DNA of 64,000 nt from Lewinella sp. 4G2 (GCF_001625015.1 NZ_LVWJ02000014.1:3410001-3474000); one strand, 5' to 3'; positions 1 to 8,829 are shown, counted from the stretch's first letter. Numbers and translations are program-made. The notes: generated by a model not told the origin, from the letters alone.

Positions 1-217
1 GGGCGCGTATGGCCAACCGCAAAACTTTGATCGTTCCAAAGCTTCCCAGCTTGGTGCGCTCGAAACGCGCAACCGCGGCAACATAACCCTGTTCCTGATC
101 GGCGGTCTGAATAGCATCGGTGAAGCCAACACCATGAAGGCCCGCGCCCGCTCCATGGGTTACGATGGTGCTTTCGTTCTCGAAGAGGTAAACGGACAGC
201 TTGTAAAACTGCAGTAG
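1..217 (+). CDS. C-terminal fragment of a SPOR-like domain protein (5' end outside window)
   Basis: An open frame enters at position 2 and stops with TAG at 215-217, leaving about 71 residues. The tail reads TLFLIGGLNSIGEA, then MKARARSMGYDGAFVLEEVNG. This spacing (beta strand, Ala-rich helix, G-x-AFV strand, then a strand ending in NG) resembles SPOR domains, which bind denuded peptidoglycan glycan strands and often end Bacteroidota envelope proteins. The rest of the gene is missing, so the full architecture is unknown. A strong hairpin terminator follows 40 nt after the stop. The frame is certain; the SPOR assignment is a tentative family resemblance. Confidence 0.55.
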   Translation, partial: GAYGQPQNFDRSKASQLGALETRNRGNITLFLIGGLNSIGEANTMKARARSMGYDGAFVLEEVNGQLVKLQ

Positions 218-257
218 AACTCAAGTACAGATCCAAAGCAACCAACCGGTTGTGTTG

Positions 258-297
258 AAAGCCAGCTCATCGCCATCGCGCCGTGAGCTGGCTTTTT
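258..297 (+). terminator. Rho-independent terminator after the SPOR-like gene
   Basis: A perfect 12-bp inverted repeat (AAAGCCAGCTCA at 258-269, TGAGCTGGCTTT at 284-295) encloses a 14-nt loop and runs into five T residues. It follows the upstream stop codon by 40 nt. Confidence 0.85.
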
Positions 298-435
298 CGT
301 TACTTACAAGCAGCGAAAGCTGCACTTCCCGGTAAATGGGATTCAGTGGTATTAGAACTACTTACAATTTTTAAGCTCCTACTGCACAGGTCCGTCCAAG
401 CACAAGCTGCTCCCTCAGAAATTGTAATTTCCATC

Positions 436-469
436 GTCCAAAATCTAAAGTCCAACATCTAACGTCTCT
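436..469. repeat. Degenerate heptad-period repeat upstream of the dehydratase
   Basis: The tract can be split into 7-nt units of the type AAATCTA / AAGTCCA / ACATCTA / ACGTCTC, ending just before the ATG at 476. It nearly matches the reverse complement of the tract at 59851-59884. The remainder of 298-475 shows no gene or other clear signal. Confidence 0.6.
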
Positions 470-475
470 AAAAAA

Positions 476-1444
476 ATGATTGAACTCCGCCCCCTAACCC
501 AACCACCCAACCAGGCAGACCTACTACTCACCCACGAAGCCATCCAACCGTTCATTCACCGCACCCCGATTATGCGTTGCGAAAGCCTGGACGAGATGGC
601 TGGTTGTCACCTACACTTTAAGTGCGAAAACTTTCAGAAAATTGGCGCCTTTAAGATGCGGGGAGCAGCAAGTGCAGCATTGCGGTTTGGCCCGGAGGAA
701 ATCAAGGCGGGGTTGGCCACTCATAGTTCGGGGAACCACGCCCAGGCCGTCGCTCGGGCAGCCCGTACGCTCGGTGTGCCAGCCTATATCGTAATGCCAC
801 ACGATGCGCCAAAGGTCAAGATCGCAGCGGTCCAGGGCTATGGAGCGCAGATCTCTTTTTGCAACAACACCCCGGAGGAACGTCAGGCTGCATTGAACGA
901 CGTAGTTGCGGCAACGGGGGCCGCCTTTATTCACCCATTCAATGACTTCGGCGTAGTCGCCGGGCAGGCAACCGCGGGCATCGAGTTGATCCGTGATACC
1001 AAAACCACGCTGGATTACATCCTGGCACCCGTCGGTGGTGGCGGATTACTCGCCGGTACCGCCCTTGCCGCCCGATACTTTAGCTTGCAAGCCACCGTCT
1101 GGGGCGCCGAGCCGGAAAACGTCGATGACGCACACCGTTCCCTTCAGACGGGGCGGATCGAAGCAAACGTAGATAACCGGACCGTAGCGGATGGGCTTCG
1201 CACTAACCTCGGCGAGCGCACCTTCCAGATCATCCAAAAACGAGTGCCGAAGATCTTACTGGTCTCCGAGCAAGAGATCATCGAAGCAACCCGACTCATC
1301 TGGGAGAGAATGAAGATCATTATTGAACCCAGCTGTGCCGTCCCTTTCGCCGCAGTCCTCCGCTACCGGGAGGCTTTTGCAAATAAACATGTAGGAATCA
1401 TTCTAACGGGCGGAAACGTGGACGTTACGGCGCTTCCTTTTTAA
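476..1444 (+). CDS. PLP-dependent threonine/serine dehydratase family enzyme
   Basis: This is a 322-aa fold-type II PLP enzyme. It carries the lysine motif FKMRGA (Schiff-base Lys near residue 61), the substrate loop SSGNHAQA and the PLP-phosphate glycine loop GGGGLLAG. Family members deaminate threonine or serine, or act as serine racemase or hydroxyaspartate ammonia-lyase. There is no C-terminal ACT-like regulatory domain, so this is the short catabolic/racemase-like form rather than the classical allosteric IlvA. Exact substrate cannot be read from sequence. It starts with ATG directly after a heptad-repeat tract and is followed 44 nt later by the TIR-like/TPR/SDR gene on the same strand. 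Confidence 0.88.
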   Translation: MIELRPLTQPPNQADLLLTHEAIQPFIHRTPIMRCESLDEMAGCHLHFKCENFQKIGAFKMRGAASAALRFGPEEIKAGLATHSSGNHAQAVARAARTLGVPAYIVMPHDAPKVKIAAVQGYGAQISFCNNTPEERQAALNDVVAATGAAFIHPFNDFGVVAGQATAGIELIRDTKTTLDYILAPVGGGGLLAGTALAARYFSLQATVWGAEPENVDDAHRSLQTGRIEANVDNRTVADGLRTNLGERTFQIIQKRVPKILLVSEQEIIEATRLIWERMKIIIEPSCAVPFAAVLRYREAFANKHVGIILTGGNVDVTALPF

Positions 1445-1488
1445 GCCAAACCTATCAATTTCCTGCGGGGCCGCGCTACCTTGCGCGC

Positions 1489-3900
1489 ATGTTGAGTATC
1501 TCCCTCGCTTATTCCATCGAAGACCAACCCGCGGCCCAGCAAATTGCGGATGACCTGGAAGGTTTCGTCACCATAAATCACTTCGGCGTCGAGACCACCA
1601 CCGGCGGCGCGCTGATGGCTGGTATGTTGGACGCCGAGTCCGGGCCACTCATCGTACTCCTCAGCGATCATTTTCTGCGCAACGCTAACTGTTTGTTCGG
1701 CGCGTCATCCTTTCTAATCGGTCGGCGGGACACCCTCCTGGTTTCTTTGAAAACCCGGACGTACGATGAAGACTTGCAGGAAATTGTCGTCGTACAAACC
1801 GATCTGTCGGATGATGAGCAACGGGCTGTCTACGAGAATTACTGGAATGATTCCTTCCGGGATCTAACCGACAAGACCAAAGACCTCAACCTTAATCAAA
1901 ACAATCCTTTCCGCCGCTACCTCGACCGGGTCCGTACCATCCAGCAGGAGTTGCCCGAAATACTGAACCACCTCGCTGATTCTCCGCACACCACTCAGTC
2001 TGATCTGGAATCCGGGGCCTACGCAGACCTGTTTTCTCTCATCAAAGCTCCCGAGGTCCATCACTCTTTTGCGGCGCACCAGGCGGAGCAATTTGCTGGT
2101 GTTCCCGGCATCCAACTGCTATCCAATCAGGGCGCTGACGCAGGTGCAGAGGAAGTGAGTGGGGAAGGTCCGCCAAAAGTTGAAACGGCTCCTCTGGCTA
2201 AAAATAAATCCCCTAAGAAAAAGGCAAGTATCCCCAAGCAAGAGCTGCCGTTGGAGGAAGAAAGTGATGCACCCGTTTACGATGTCGATCCGGACACCCA
2301 AGCAAAACTTTGGATCAGCCGCGCGTGGAACCTATACGAAGATGGCGATGCGGAGGCCGGACTCGCCCTGCTGGCCGGCGGGCGCGAACAACTCCCCGAT
2401 TACCCCGACGTGGCCTACAACTACGCCTTAATGCTGGCCATGGACTCGGAGTCACCCGAGATCGCCCTCCTCGAGCTTAATAAAATGCTGGAGGACTTCC
2501 ACGACCACAAGGGCGCGCTATTCCTCAGCGGAGAATTAAGCCTGCTGTTGGAAGACTACGAGAGCGCTTACCTGGATTGGCTGCAACTTAGGGACGTTGA
2601 TCCCCTGTACCCCGACCTCAATTACCGGCTCGGCTGCCTCGTTAGTGAGCAGTTTCCCAACCGGAGTACGGAGGCCATCACTTACTTCCGCCGGGCAGTC
2701 CGGGATGAGCCCCAAAATGGTGACGCCCGCTACCGCTACGGGATGATGTTGTACACTCACCAGGGATCCACGAAAAAAGCCATCAAATGGCTGAAGCGTG
2801 CCATCGACATTACGCCGGGGCACGCAGCGGCTCATTACGCCCTGGCCGTGCTCATGCACCGGCGGGGTAAACTAACGGCTGCCAGGAATTTCTACCGCAC
2901 GGCCGTTCACCTGGATTCGACTTACGATACGGCGGTGAACCAGCAGGCCTTCGCTCAGAAACTGCGCTTTAAGTCAGATACGTCCAACCGGGGCAAGAAG
3001 GCCATCGAACGGATGCAGGCTCGAATTGAAGAGTTGGAGGCGGCCCTTTTGCGGGAGGGTGGGGTAGCCCCTTCCCATCTCACGGCACCCGCGTCAGCGC
3101 CCAAAACGAAAGGACTGGAAGGTAAAACCGCCCTTATTAGTGGTGCCACTTCGGGTATTGGACGGGCAACTTCAGTCAGACTCGCCGCAGCGGGTTGCCG
3201 ACTGATCCTGCTCGCCAGAAGAACCGCCCGGCTGGAAGAACTGGCAGCAGAACTTGACGCCAACTACGGCACCGAATGCCACCTCATCACGGCGGATGTG
3301 CGGGACCGTGAAAAACTCTCAAGAAAGCTTAGCGCTCTCCCGGAAGACTGGAAAAAAATCGATCTGCTGCTAAATAACGCCGGAAAGGCTAAGGGATTTG
3401 ACCCCATCCACGAAGGCGATTATGACCACTGGGATGAGATGATTGACGTCAACCTAAAGGGTCTCCTGACACTTACTCGGGAGGTGAGCCCACTAATGGT
3501 CTCGCGCGGAGCAGGTACAATTATCAATGTCTGTAGCACGGCTGGTAAGGAAGTATACCCAAATGGTAACGTGTATTGTGCCACCAAACACGCCGTGGAT
3601 GCCCTCACGTACGCAATGCGCCTCGATTTGGTGAAATACGGGATCCGCGTCGGCCAGATCTGCCCCGCACACGTCGAAGAAACTGAATTTGCGGTGGTGC
3701 GCTTCGACGGCGATCGCCAACGCGCCAAGATCTACGAGGACTTCCAACCACTGCGCTCGCGGGACGTTGCCGATGCCGTATACTTCATGTTCGCTCAACC
3801 GGCGCACGTGAATATCATGGACGTAGTTCTGCAGGGTACCCAGCAAGCCAGCTCGACGGTGGTGGACCGCAGTGGTAGAGAAAAATTTAAGCCAGCATAA
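1489..3900 (+). CDS. TIR-like / TPR / short-chain dehydrogenase fusion protein
   Basis: This 803-aa protein has three parts. Residues 1-95 look TIR-like: a strand SISLAYS followed by ED, an amphipathic helix, then GPLIVLLSDHFLRNANCL. The usual WCxxE of TIR NADases aligns with NCLFG (67-71), so the catalytic Glu appears absent. After a low-complexity linker (about 212-262) come tetratricopeptide-type helical repeats (about 270-490) and a short coiled coil. Residues 545-790 are a complete classical SDR resembling YdfG: SGATSGIG (551-558) for NAD(P), NNAG (629-632), Ser683 and YCATK (Tyr696, Lys700). All SDR catalytic residues are present, so an active oxidoreductase is expected; substrate unknown. 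The SDR and TPR calls are firm, the TIR call is by resemblance. A copy of the GCGCTG..GCAGGTGC repeat lies in the linker. tmk starts 10 nt downstream. Confidence 0.82.
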   Translation: MLSISLAYSIEDQPAAQQIADDLEGFVTINHFGVETTTGGALMAGMLDAESGPLIVLLSDHFLRNANCLFGASSFLIGRRDTLLVSLKTRTYDEDLQEIVVVQTDLSDDEQRAVYENYWNDSFRDLTDKTKDLNLNQNNPFRRYLDRVRTIQQELPEILNHLADSPHTTQSDLESGAYADLFSLIKAPEVHHSFAAHQAEQFAGVPGIQLLSNQGADAGAEEVSGEGPPKVETAPLAKNKSPKKKASIPKQELPLEEESDAPVYDVDPDTQAKLWISRAWNLYEDGDAEAGLALLAGGREQLPDYPDVAYNYALMLAMDSESPEIALLELNKMLEDFHDHKGALFLSGELSLLLEDYESAYLDWLQLRDVDPLYPDLNYRLGCLVSEQFPNRSTEAITYFRRAVRDEPQNGDARYRYGMMLYTHQGSTKKAIKWLKRAIDITPGHAAAHYALAVLMHRRGKLTAARNFYRTAVHLDSTYDTAVNQQAFAQKLRFKSDTSNRGKKAIERMQARIEELEAALLREGGVAPSHLTAPASAPKTKGLEGKTALISGATSGIGRATSVRLAAAGCRLILLARRTARLEELAAELDANYGTECHLITADVRDREKLSRKLSALPEDWKKIDLLLNNAGKAKGFDPIHEGDYDHWDEMIDVNLKGLLTLTREVSPLMVSRGAGTIINVCSTAGKEVYPNGNVYCATKHAVDALTYAMRLDLVKYGIRVGQICPAHVEETEFAVVRFDGDRQRAKIYEDFQPLRSRDVADAVYFMFAQPAHVNIMDVVLQGTQQASSTVVDRSGREKFKPA
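2131..2162 (+). repeat. Interspersed GCGCTGCCGCAGGTGC-type repeat, intragenic copy
   Basis: GGCGCTGACGCAGGTGC followed by AGAGGAAGTGAGTGGGG matches the copies at 16455 and 60797 over about 32 nt. Here it lies in frame within the linker of the TIR-like/TPR/SDR gene and encodes GADAGAEEVSGE. Confidence 0.7.
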
Positions 3901-3910
3901 CCCCTGCAAT

Positions 3911-4534
3911 ATGAGCCGACCCTTATTTATCGTCGTGGAAGGACTCGACGGCAGTGGTAAAACCACCCAGATTGAATTGTTGCGAGACCAGCTGCAGGGT
4001 CTGGGCCAAGCCTGCTACCTGACGGGAGAGCCGACTGATTTACCCACGGGAAAATTCCTTCGCTCCATCTTAAGTGGCGCCATTGAAGCCGACATGAAAA
4101 CGGTAGCCGCTCTCTTTGCTGCCGATCGCATTGAACACCTATTTCACCCCACCGAAGGCATTCTGGCTAAATTGGAAGCTGGCTACCACGTGATCGCCAG
4201 CCGCTATTATTTCTCTAGCCTGGCGTACCAAAGTGAATACGCGAATCCAAACTGGATTGCTTCCATCAACGCCCTGGCGAAGCAAACTTTGCCGGCGGAT
4301 CTTACCCTCTTCCTGGACCTCGACCCGGAAGTGAGTCTGCAAAGAATTGACGCTAGAGGGGGAGACAAAGAGATCTACGAGACCCGCGAGAAATTGCAAC
4401 ACGTACGCGAAAGCTTCCATTTGGCCTTCGAACATTTTGGAGTGGGAGAGAATATTCGTACAGTCGATGCTAGCGGCTCAGTACCCGAAGTAGCGGATGC
4501 TATTTGGTCGGCGGTTACGGCCGTGCTTGACTAA
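3911..4534 (+). CDS. tmk: Thymidylate (dTMP) kinase
   Basis: This 207-aa P-loop kinase phosphorylates dTMP to dTDP in the cytosol. The Walker A GLDGSGKT is at residues 11-18, SRYYFSSLAYQ matches the DR(Y/H)..S..AYQ substrate motif, and LDLDPEVSLQRI..RGG fits the LID/base region. In the first motif the usual Asp of DR is Ser. The frame is open upstream to 3872 but that would overlap the preceding gene; ATG 3911 gives the normal family length and puts the P-loop in its usual place. It lies 10 nt after the fusion gene and probably shares its transcript. A large hairpin begins at its stop codon. Confidence 0.93.
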   Translation: MSRPLFIVVEGLDGSGKTTQIELLRDQLQGLGQACYLTGEPTDLPTGKFLRSILSGAIEADMKTVAALFAADRIEHLFHPTEGILAKLEAGYHVIASRYYFSSLAYQSEYANPNWIASINALAKQTLPADLTLFLDLDPEVSLQRIDARGGDKEIYETREKLQHVRESFHLAFEHFGVGENIRTVDASGSVPEVADAIWSAVTAVLD

Positions 4535-4585
4535 CGGCCGCGCTAATGGACTGCGGCGACAACAAAATGCCGCCATTGGCCGTTA
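4532..4585 (+). terminator. Large stem-loop between tmk and pncA
   Basis: TAACGGCC (4532-4539) pairs with GGCCGTTA (4578-4585), and inside it ATGG..GCGGC pairs with GCCGC.CAT. The hairpin starts at the tmk stop codon. There is no T-run, so it may be a factor-dependent terminator or an mRNA-stabilising 3' structure. Confidence 0.5.
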
Positions 4586-4609
4586 CTTAGTTTGATAAAT
4601 AAACTAACT

Positions 4610-5239
4610 ATGTTTTCTGAAGAGACCGCTCTAATTCTTGTCGACCTGCAGGTGGACTTCATGCCCACCGGCATGCTTCCCGTACTGGAAGCCGACCAGG
4701 TAATCCCGCTGGCCAACGCTGCTATGCAGAAATACCGTACGGTGGTGGCTACGCAGGATTGGCACCCGGCAAACCATGGCAGTTTTGCGGCGAACCATCC
4801 GTGGCGTAAACCCGGTCAGGTAATTGATCTGCACGGATTGCCACAAGTGTTGTGGCCCATACACTGCGTACAGGATACCTGGGGATCTGAATTCGTTGCG
4901 GAGCTAAACGTTGACGGGATTACCAAGGTGTTTCGAAAGGGTACCGACCCGGAAATCGATAGCTACAGCGGTTTCTACGACAATGGTCACCGCAAAGCCA
5001 CGGGAATGGGGGAGTGGCTGCGCGAACAAGGAATTACGGAAGTTCACGTCCTCGGAGTAGCGACTGACTACTGCGTAAAATTCACCGCGCTGGATGCCGT
5101 CGGAGAGGGATTCAATACCGTCTTACTTGAGGACGCCTGCCGTGGGGTAAATATGAACGCTGGTGACGTTGAAGCAGCCATCGAGGAAATGACAGAAGCG
5201 GGGGTGAGCATTAGCTCAACAGTTGCTATAACTGCCTAG
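4610..5239 (+). CDS. pncA: Nicotinamidase
   Basis: This 209-aa isochorismatase-fold hydrolase converts nicotinamide to nicotinate in NAD salvage. From ATG 4610 the catalytic triad is Asp12 (VDLQVDF), Lys109 (FRKGTD) and Cys154 (ATDYCVKF); metal ligands are Asp49, His51 and His55 (DWHPANH). An in-frame TTG at 4592 would add six residues, but ATG fits the family better. The gene overlaps the convergent hydrolase by 14 nt at its 3' end. Location close to a TIR-like protein is noteworthy because TIR NADases release nicotinamide. Confidence 0.94.
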   Translation: MFSEETALILVDLQVDFMPTGMLPVLEADQVIPLANAAMQKYRTVVATQDWHPANHGSFAANHPWRKPGQVIDLHGLPQVLWPIHCVQDTWGSEFVAELNVDGITKVFRKGTDPEIDSYSGFYDNGHRKATGMGEWLREQGITEVHVLGVATDYCVKFTALDAVGEGFNTVLLEDACRGVNMNAGDVEAAIEEMTEAGVSISSTVAITA

Positions 5240-6059
5240 TGATCCAGTCATGTACGAATTTCGCTACCTCGGGCCACGTGGGCTCGTTGTGCAACTCGTG
5301 GTAGTAGCCGGGCCAGGATTTAAAGGTCTCCACAAGACCATTTCGACGGCTAAAGGCCTCGCTGGCTGCGTGGGAGGTAATTCCATCCGCCGTACCGTGC
5401 ATCATCAGGGTAGGAACCGGTAGGGTGCCGGTCCAGGCATTCAGTTCTTCCGCCCTCTCTAATAAATCCAACCCCAATTGCGCACTGACCTGCCGGTGAA
5501 CGAGTGGGTCCTGCTGATAGGCTACGGCCACTTGCGGGTCTCGGCTGAGTTTGCTTAGATCCAAGGGAGTAGGTTGCGTAAAATCCGGCTTGATCTTGCG
5601 CATGAGCCGGCCCAGACCAACCTGGAATGGGTTAGGTTTTTCCGGCAACTGGATGTGCGGAGCGGAAACGATGGCACCCGACACTTCAGGCTTCCGCTGA
5701 ATTAAGTATTGTAAGAGCAACTGCCCACCCATACTGTGACCGTAGAGAAATACAGGGAGTCCGGGATAGGCTTCCCGGCACTGGTCAAGTATCACCTCAA
5801 TCTCATCTAAAAGTTGGTCGTACTGCTTGGCGTGCCCACGTTTCCCTTCGCTTTTGCCGTGGCCCACGCGATCGTATCCCAACACGGCAAACCCCGCCTC
5901 GTTAAAAGAGGCCACGTAATGGTCGTAGCGCCCGGCGTGTTCGCCGATGCCGTGGATCACGCCGATGACTGCGCGTGGGGTCGGTATACTCCAGTGTGTG
6001 CCCACAATACGCTGGCCATCCTGATTTACCCAGCTAAATTCTTTTCGTTCCTGCTCCAT
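5226..6059 (-). CDS. Alpha/beta hydrolase, monoacylglycerol-lipase/lysophospholipase-like
   Basis: This protein of about 277 aa has the serine-hydrolase signature GHSMGG, an oxyanion region VIHGIGEHAGRY and DRVGHGKSEG, the pattern of the Hydrolase_4 / monoglyceride lipase group. Catalytic Asp is probably in MHGTADGITS and His in GYYHELHNE near the C-terminus. No signal peptide is seen, so it should be cytosolic. A TTG at 6089 is in frame, but ATG 6059 (MEQERKEF) is the more natural start. It is divergent from fmt (ATG 6099) and convergent with pncA. Substrate (glycerides or lysolipids) is inferred from family only. Confidence 0.87.
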   Translation of the reverse strand: MEQERKEFSWVNQDGQRIVGTHWSIPTPRAVIGVIHGIGEHAGRYDHYVASFNEAGFAVLGYDRVGHGKSEGKRGHAKQYDQLLDEIEVILDQCREAYPGLPVFLYGHSMGGQLLLQYLIQRKPEVSGAIVSAPHIQLPEKPNPFQVGLGRLMRKIKPDFTQPTPLDLSKLSRDPQVAVAYQQDPLVHRQVSAQLGLDLLERAEELNAWTGTLPVPTLMMHGTADGITSHAASEAFSRRNGLVETFKSWPGYYHELHNEPTWPEVAKFVHDWITRQL

Positions 6060-6098
6060 TACCGGTGGTCTTTGGCGAAAAATAGTCAAATTCGCGGC

Positions 6099-7034
6099 AT
6101 GAAGCCACGCATCGTTTTTATGGGTACGCCCGAATTTGCCGTCCCCAGTCTGGAGATCCTCATCGCAGCCGATTATCCGGTGGTGGGCGTCATCACCGCA
6201 ACTGATAAAATGGGCGGGCGGGGTAACAAGAAGTTATTGGAGTCCGCCGTAAAGAAATGTGCGGTCCGTCACGGCATCCCCGTCCTTCAACCACGCAACT
6301 TGAAGTCTCCGGAATTTCAGGACGAGCTTCGCGCTTTACGGGCGGACCTGCAAATCGTGGTGGCCTTTCGGATGCTACCCGAGGCGGTTTGGAATATGCC
6401 TCGTCTGGGCACCTTCAACCTTCACGGATCCCTTTTGCCGAAGTACCGTGGCGCTGCCCCCATCAACTGGGCGGTGATCAATGGCGAGGCAGAAACGGGC
6501 TGTACCACCTTCAAGATCACGCACCAAATTGATACCGGCGATATGCTCGCCCAGCGTACCATTCCCATTGGACCAAATGACACCGCAGGGGATGTCCACG
6601 ACCGCATGATGCTGGAAGGAGCGGAATTGCTACTCGATACCGTTAAGATGCTCGAGACCGGTGAATACGAGTTGAAGGTCCAGGATGCCTCCCTGGCGTG
6701 TCCGGCACCAAAGCTTTTCCGGGAAAATTGCCGCATCAATTGGGAACAGCCCGGCCAGACCATCCACAACTTCGTTCGCGGCCTCAGCCCGTACCCGGCG
6801 GCCTGGACAATGCTGAACAACGCCCAGGTGAAGATCATCAAGGCTACATTCCAAGAACACGACCATCAGGATCCGGCTGGATTAATCTTATCCGACGACA
6901 AGACCTTTTTGAAAGTAGCCGTCAGTGGGGGCTATCTTTTCCTCCATGAGCTCCAGATGGCGGGCCGCAAAAGAATGACTACGGACGACTTCCTGCGTGG
7001 ATCATCCCTGCCACCGCTGGCTGCTTTCCAGTAG
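6099..7034 (+). CDS. fmt: Methionyl-tRNA formyltransferase
   Basis: This 311-aa enzyme formylates initiator Met-tRNA using 10-formyl-tetrahydrofolate. It starts IVFMGTPEFAVPSL at the N-terminus and contains the formyl-transfer signature NLHGSLLPKYRGAAPINW with its catalytic Asn/His, plus TGCTTFKI..IDTGDML. The C-terminal OB-like domain includes FVRGLSPYPAAW. The reading frame stays open upstream to 5814 but that part lies antisense to the hydrolase; ATG 6099 gives the expected N-terminus and length. Confidence 0.95.
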   Translation: MKPRIVFMGTPEFAVPSLEILIAADYPVVGVITATDKMGGRGNKKLLESAVKKCAVRHGIPVLQPRNLKSPEFQDELRALRADLQIVVAFRMLPEAVWNMPRLGTFNLHGSLLPKYRGAAPINWAVINGEAETGCTTFKITHQIDTGDMLAQRTIPIGPNDTAGDVHDRMMLEGAELLLDTVKMLETGEYELKVQDASLACPAPKLFRENCRINWEQPGQTIHNFVRGLSPYPAAWTMLNNAQVKIIKATFQEHDHQDPAGLILSDDKTFLKVAVSGGYLFLHELQMAGRKRMTTDDFLRGSSLPPLAAFQ

Positions 7035-7074
7035 GGTTAATTTAATATCTCTGCAGAAAAACCGTGATTACTTC

Positions 7075-8829
7075 TCATTCATCGGTTGCCAGCTCCAGCA
7101 GATTGGGCATGGCGACCTCTGCGGTGAGTTGGCGACGCACGCGGTGGTTTCCACCGGCAACGGAGAATTCAAGTTCCAGCCGGACCGGCTGAGAAGGCAT
7201 CGTGCTGTCATCGATGCGGTCCAACGGCCAACTGCCGTAGGTCTGTAAGACTACCTCGACCAGGCCACGGCGCTCATCTATTTCTGCACTGATTGCGCGT
7301 ACGGCGATGGCGTCACCTGGCTCTCCTAAATTCACTGCCGTGACCCGCATTCCTTCATCTGCATCTATGGGGTTCAAATCGTCCGTTACCGCGTAGTGGA
7401 GGTGCCATCTCAGGGCGTAGGCACCGTTGTTTTCCCGTTGCAACTCAAAGCGGGAAGGGAGGGCTTGCAGCAAAGGGTGCTGGGTCACCGGAAGTTGTAC
7501 CTCCACCGGAAAGCCAAGGGAGGGAAGGCCTCCTTGGTTGGGAAGTACCATCGTAAAATTAGCGGGAACAACTTCAACACCGGAGACCAGCGGATTGGTG
7601 AACTGATCTCCGTTTACCGCTGCGGTCATTTCTACTACGAGACCGGTTCTGTCGGGTTTGCAAAAGACCTTAAGATCACTGACGGATTCGTAGCAACTGC
7701 CGTCAATATCCTGGACACGCCAGCTGGCCCCCGCCAGGTTTGCGGGTAGGCCTGGCAGCTCAAACTGAAACCGGTGCGGTGCTCCTGTCCGCACGGCTTC
7801 CACTGTTGCGTTGGACACTTCCGCGATCGAACGTTTGGCGAAATAGCGACGAATGGCCCCCGCCGTGGGTAGTGGTGCAAATAGGTCTTCCCGCCGGTAC
7901 TGAGTATTGAAGTCGCTGAAGACCAGCGTCTGCCAATCAGTCCCCGAGAACTCTTCCTCGTTGCTTTTGGTGATGGTCAAGTCCCCACCAAGGTGGCCCG
8001 CCAGGGGAAGGCTTACGTTAGCACCGATACCCCGTTCGAGTTGACGAATGGATCCGGCTTCGGTCAGGTGCTTCACGAGTAGCCCATCAAAGCCGGCGAG
8101 GTAATAAGCTTGCCCTTCGAATTGGGGATTGCCGGCGTAGAATTGCCACAGCTCCATGAGGAGTTCGGTGGTGCGTTCATCGTTGGCCGCGAGGATCTCC
8201 GTAAGCGGGCTGATAAAACTACCCGCTACGGCAACCACGGTGCTATTCCGCTGGTCGTCCGCCTCCAACGCTGCCGTGAGGCTAACGTAGGGTGGTTTAA
8301 AGCCAGCGTCAATCGAAGCCTTGAGGTAGCCACCGCAGTTTTTTGTCAGGACGAAAGCGTCGAATCCGGGTCGCGGTTGCGGGTTAAGATCCACTCCGGT
8401 AGAAGTGGTAAACAACAGGTGGTCCGGGCGAAATTGTATAGCGTCGAAGCGGACTTGTACCTCTTCGGCTGAGAATACGTAGTTCAGTAGGTTTCCTCCG
8501 TTTACGTTTGCTTCCTCAACGTGGCTGCGCAGGCTGCGTTTCCCCAAGAAGTTTTCGATGGAGGGTGGGGTGTAATCACGCTTGCCTTCAGCTTTACCAA
8601 AACCACAGACGTCATAGTGGCGGTGGAAGACTTGCTGGAGGGAATGGCCCAGTGTAGTGCGCCCGTAGCCACGGGTCGGAGGCCAGGTTTCCGAGTTGCC
8701 TTTAGTACTACGATTTCTCTGCGCCATCAGATCGGTAGAGCCCAAACAGATTAGGATGAGCAGCATGAGGGCCACAAAGGGGCGGCGCGACAAGTGAATT
8801 GTCTTCAAACGGATGGTAGTCGGTAACAT
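7075..8829 (-). CDS. Unrecognised secreted protein (about 584 aa)
   Basis: From ATG 8829 the protein begins with a basic stretch and the hydrophobic core FVALMLLILICLGS, ending in MAQ, a typical signal peptide. The mature part is long, without membrane segments, rich in beta-forming residues, with a few Cys (DVCGFGK, KNCGGY, GSCYES, KVFCK). An in-frame TTG at 8856 is less likely. I recognise no catalytic motif or known domain. The middle region contains DLTITKSN and VFSDFNTQYRRED; the C-terminal third looks like two beta-sandwich segments. It is a probable periplasmic or exported protein of unknown function. Confidence 0.75.
   Translation of the reverse strand: MLPTTIRLKTIHLSRRPFVALMLLILICLGSTDLMAQRNRSTKGNSETWPPTRGYGRTTLGHSLQQVFHRHYDVCGFGKAEGKRDYTPPSIENFLGKRSLRSHVEEANVNGGNLLNYVFSAEEVQVRFDAIQFRPDHLLFTTSTGVDLNPQPRPGFDAFVLTKNCGGYLKASIDAGFKPPYVSLTAALEADDQRNSTVVAVAGSFISPLTEILAANDERTTELLMELWQFYAGNPQFEGQAYYLAGFDGLLVKHLTEAGSIRQLERGIGANVSLPLAGHLGGDLTITKSNEEEFSGTDWQTLVFSDFNTQYRREDLFAPLPTAGAIRRYFAKRSIAEVSNATVEAVRTGAPHRFQFELPGLPANLAGASWRVQDIDGSCYESVSDLKVFCKPDRTGLVVEMTAAVNGDQFTNPLVSGVEVVPANFTMVLPNQGGLPSLGFPVEVQLPVTQHPLLQALPSRFELQRENNGAYALRWHLHYAVTDDLNPIDADEGMRVTAVNLGEPGDAIAVRAISAEIDERRGLVEVVLQTYGSWPLDRIDDSTMPSQPVRLELEFSVAGGNHRVRRQLTAEVAMPNLLELATDE

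Noticed and set aside
1489-5239. Full defence island around the TIR-like protein
   Set aside because: Neighbours (dehydratase, tmk, pncA, fmt) are housekeeping genes and there is no nuclease, transposase or phage marker nearby.
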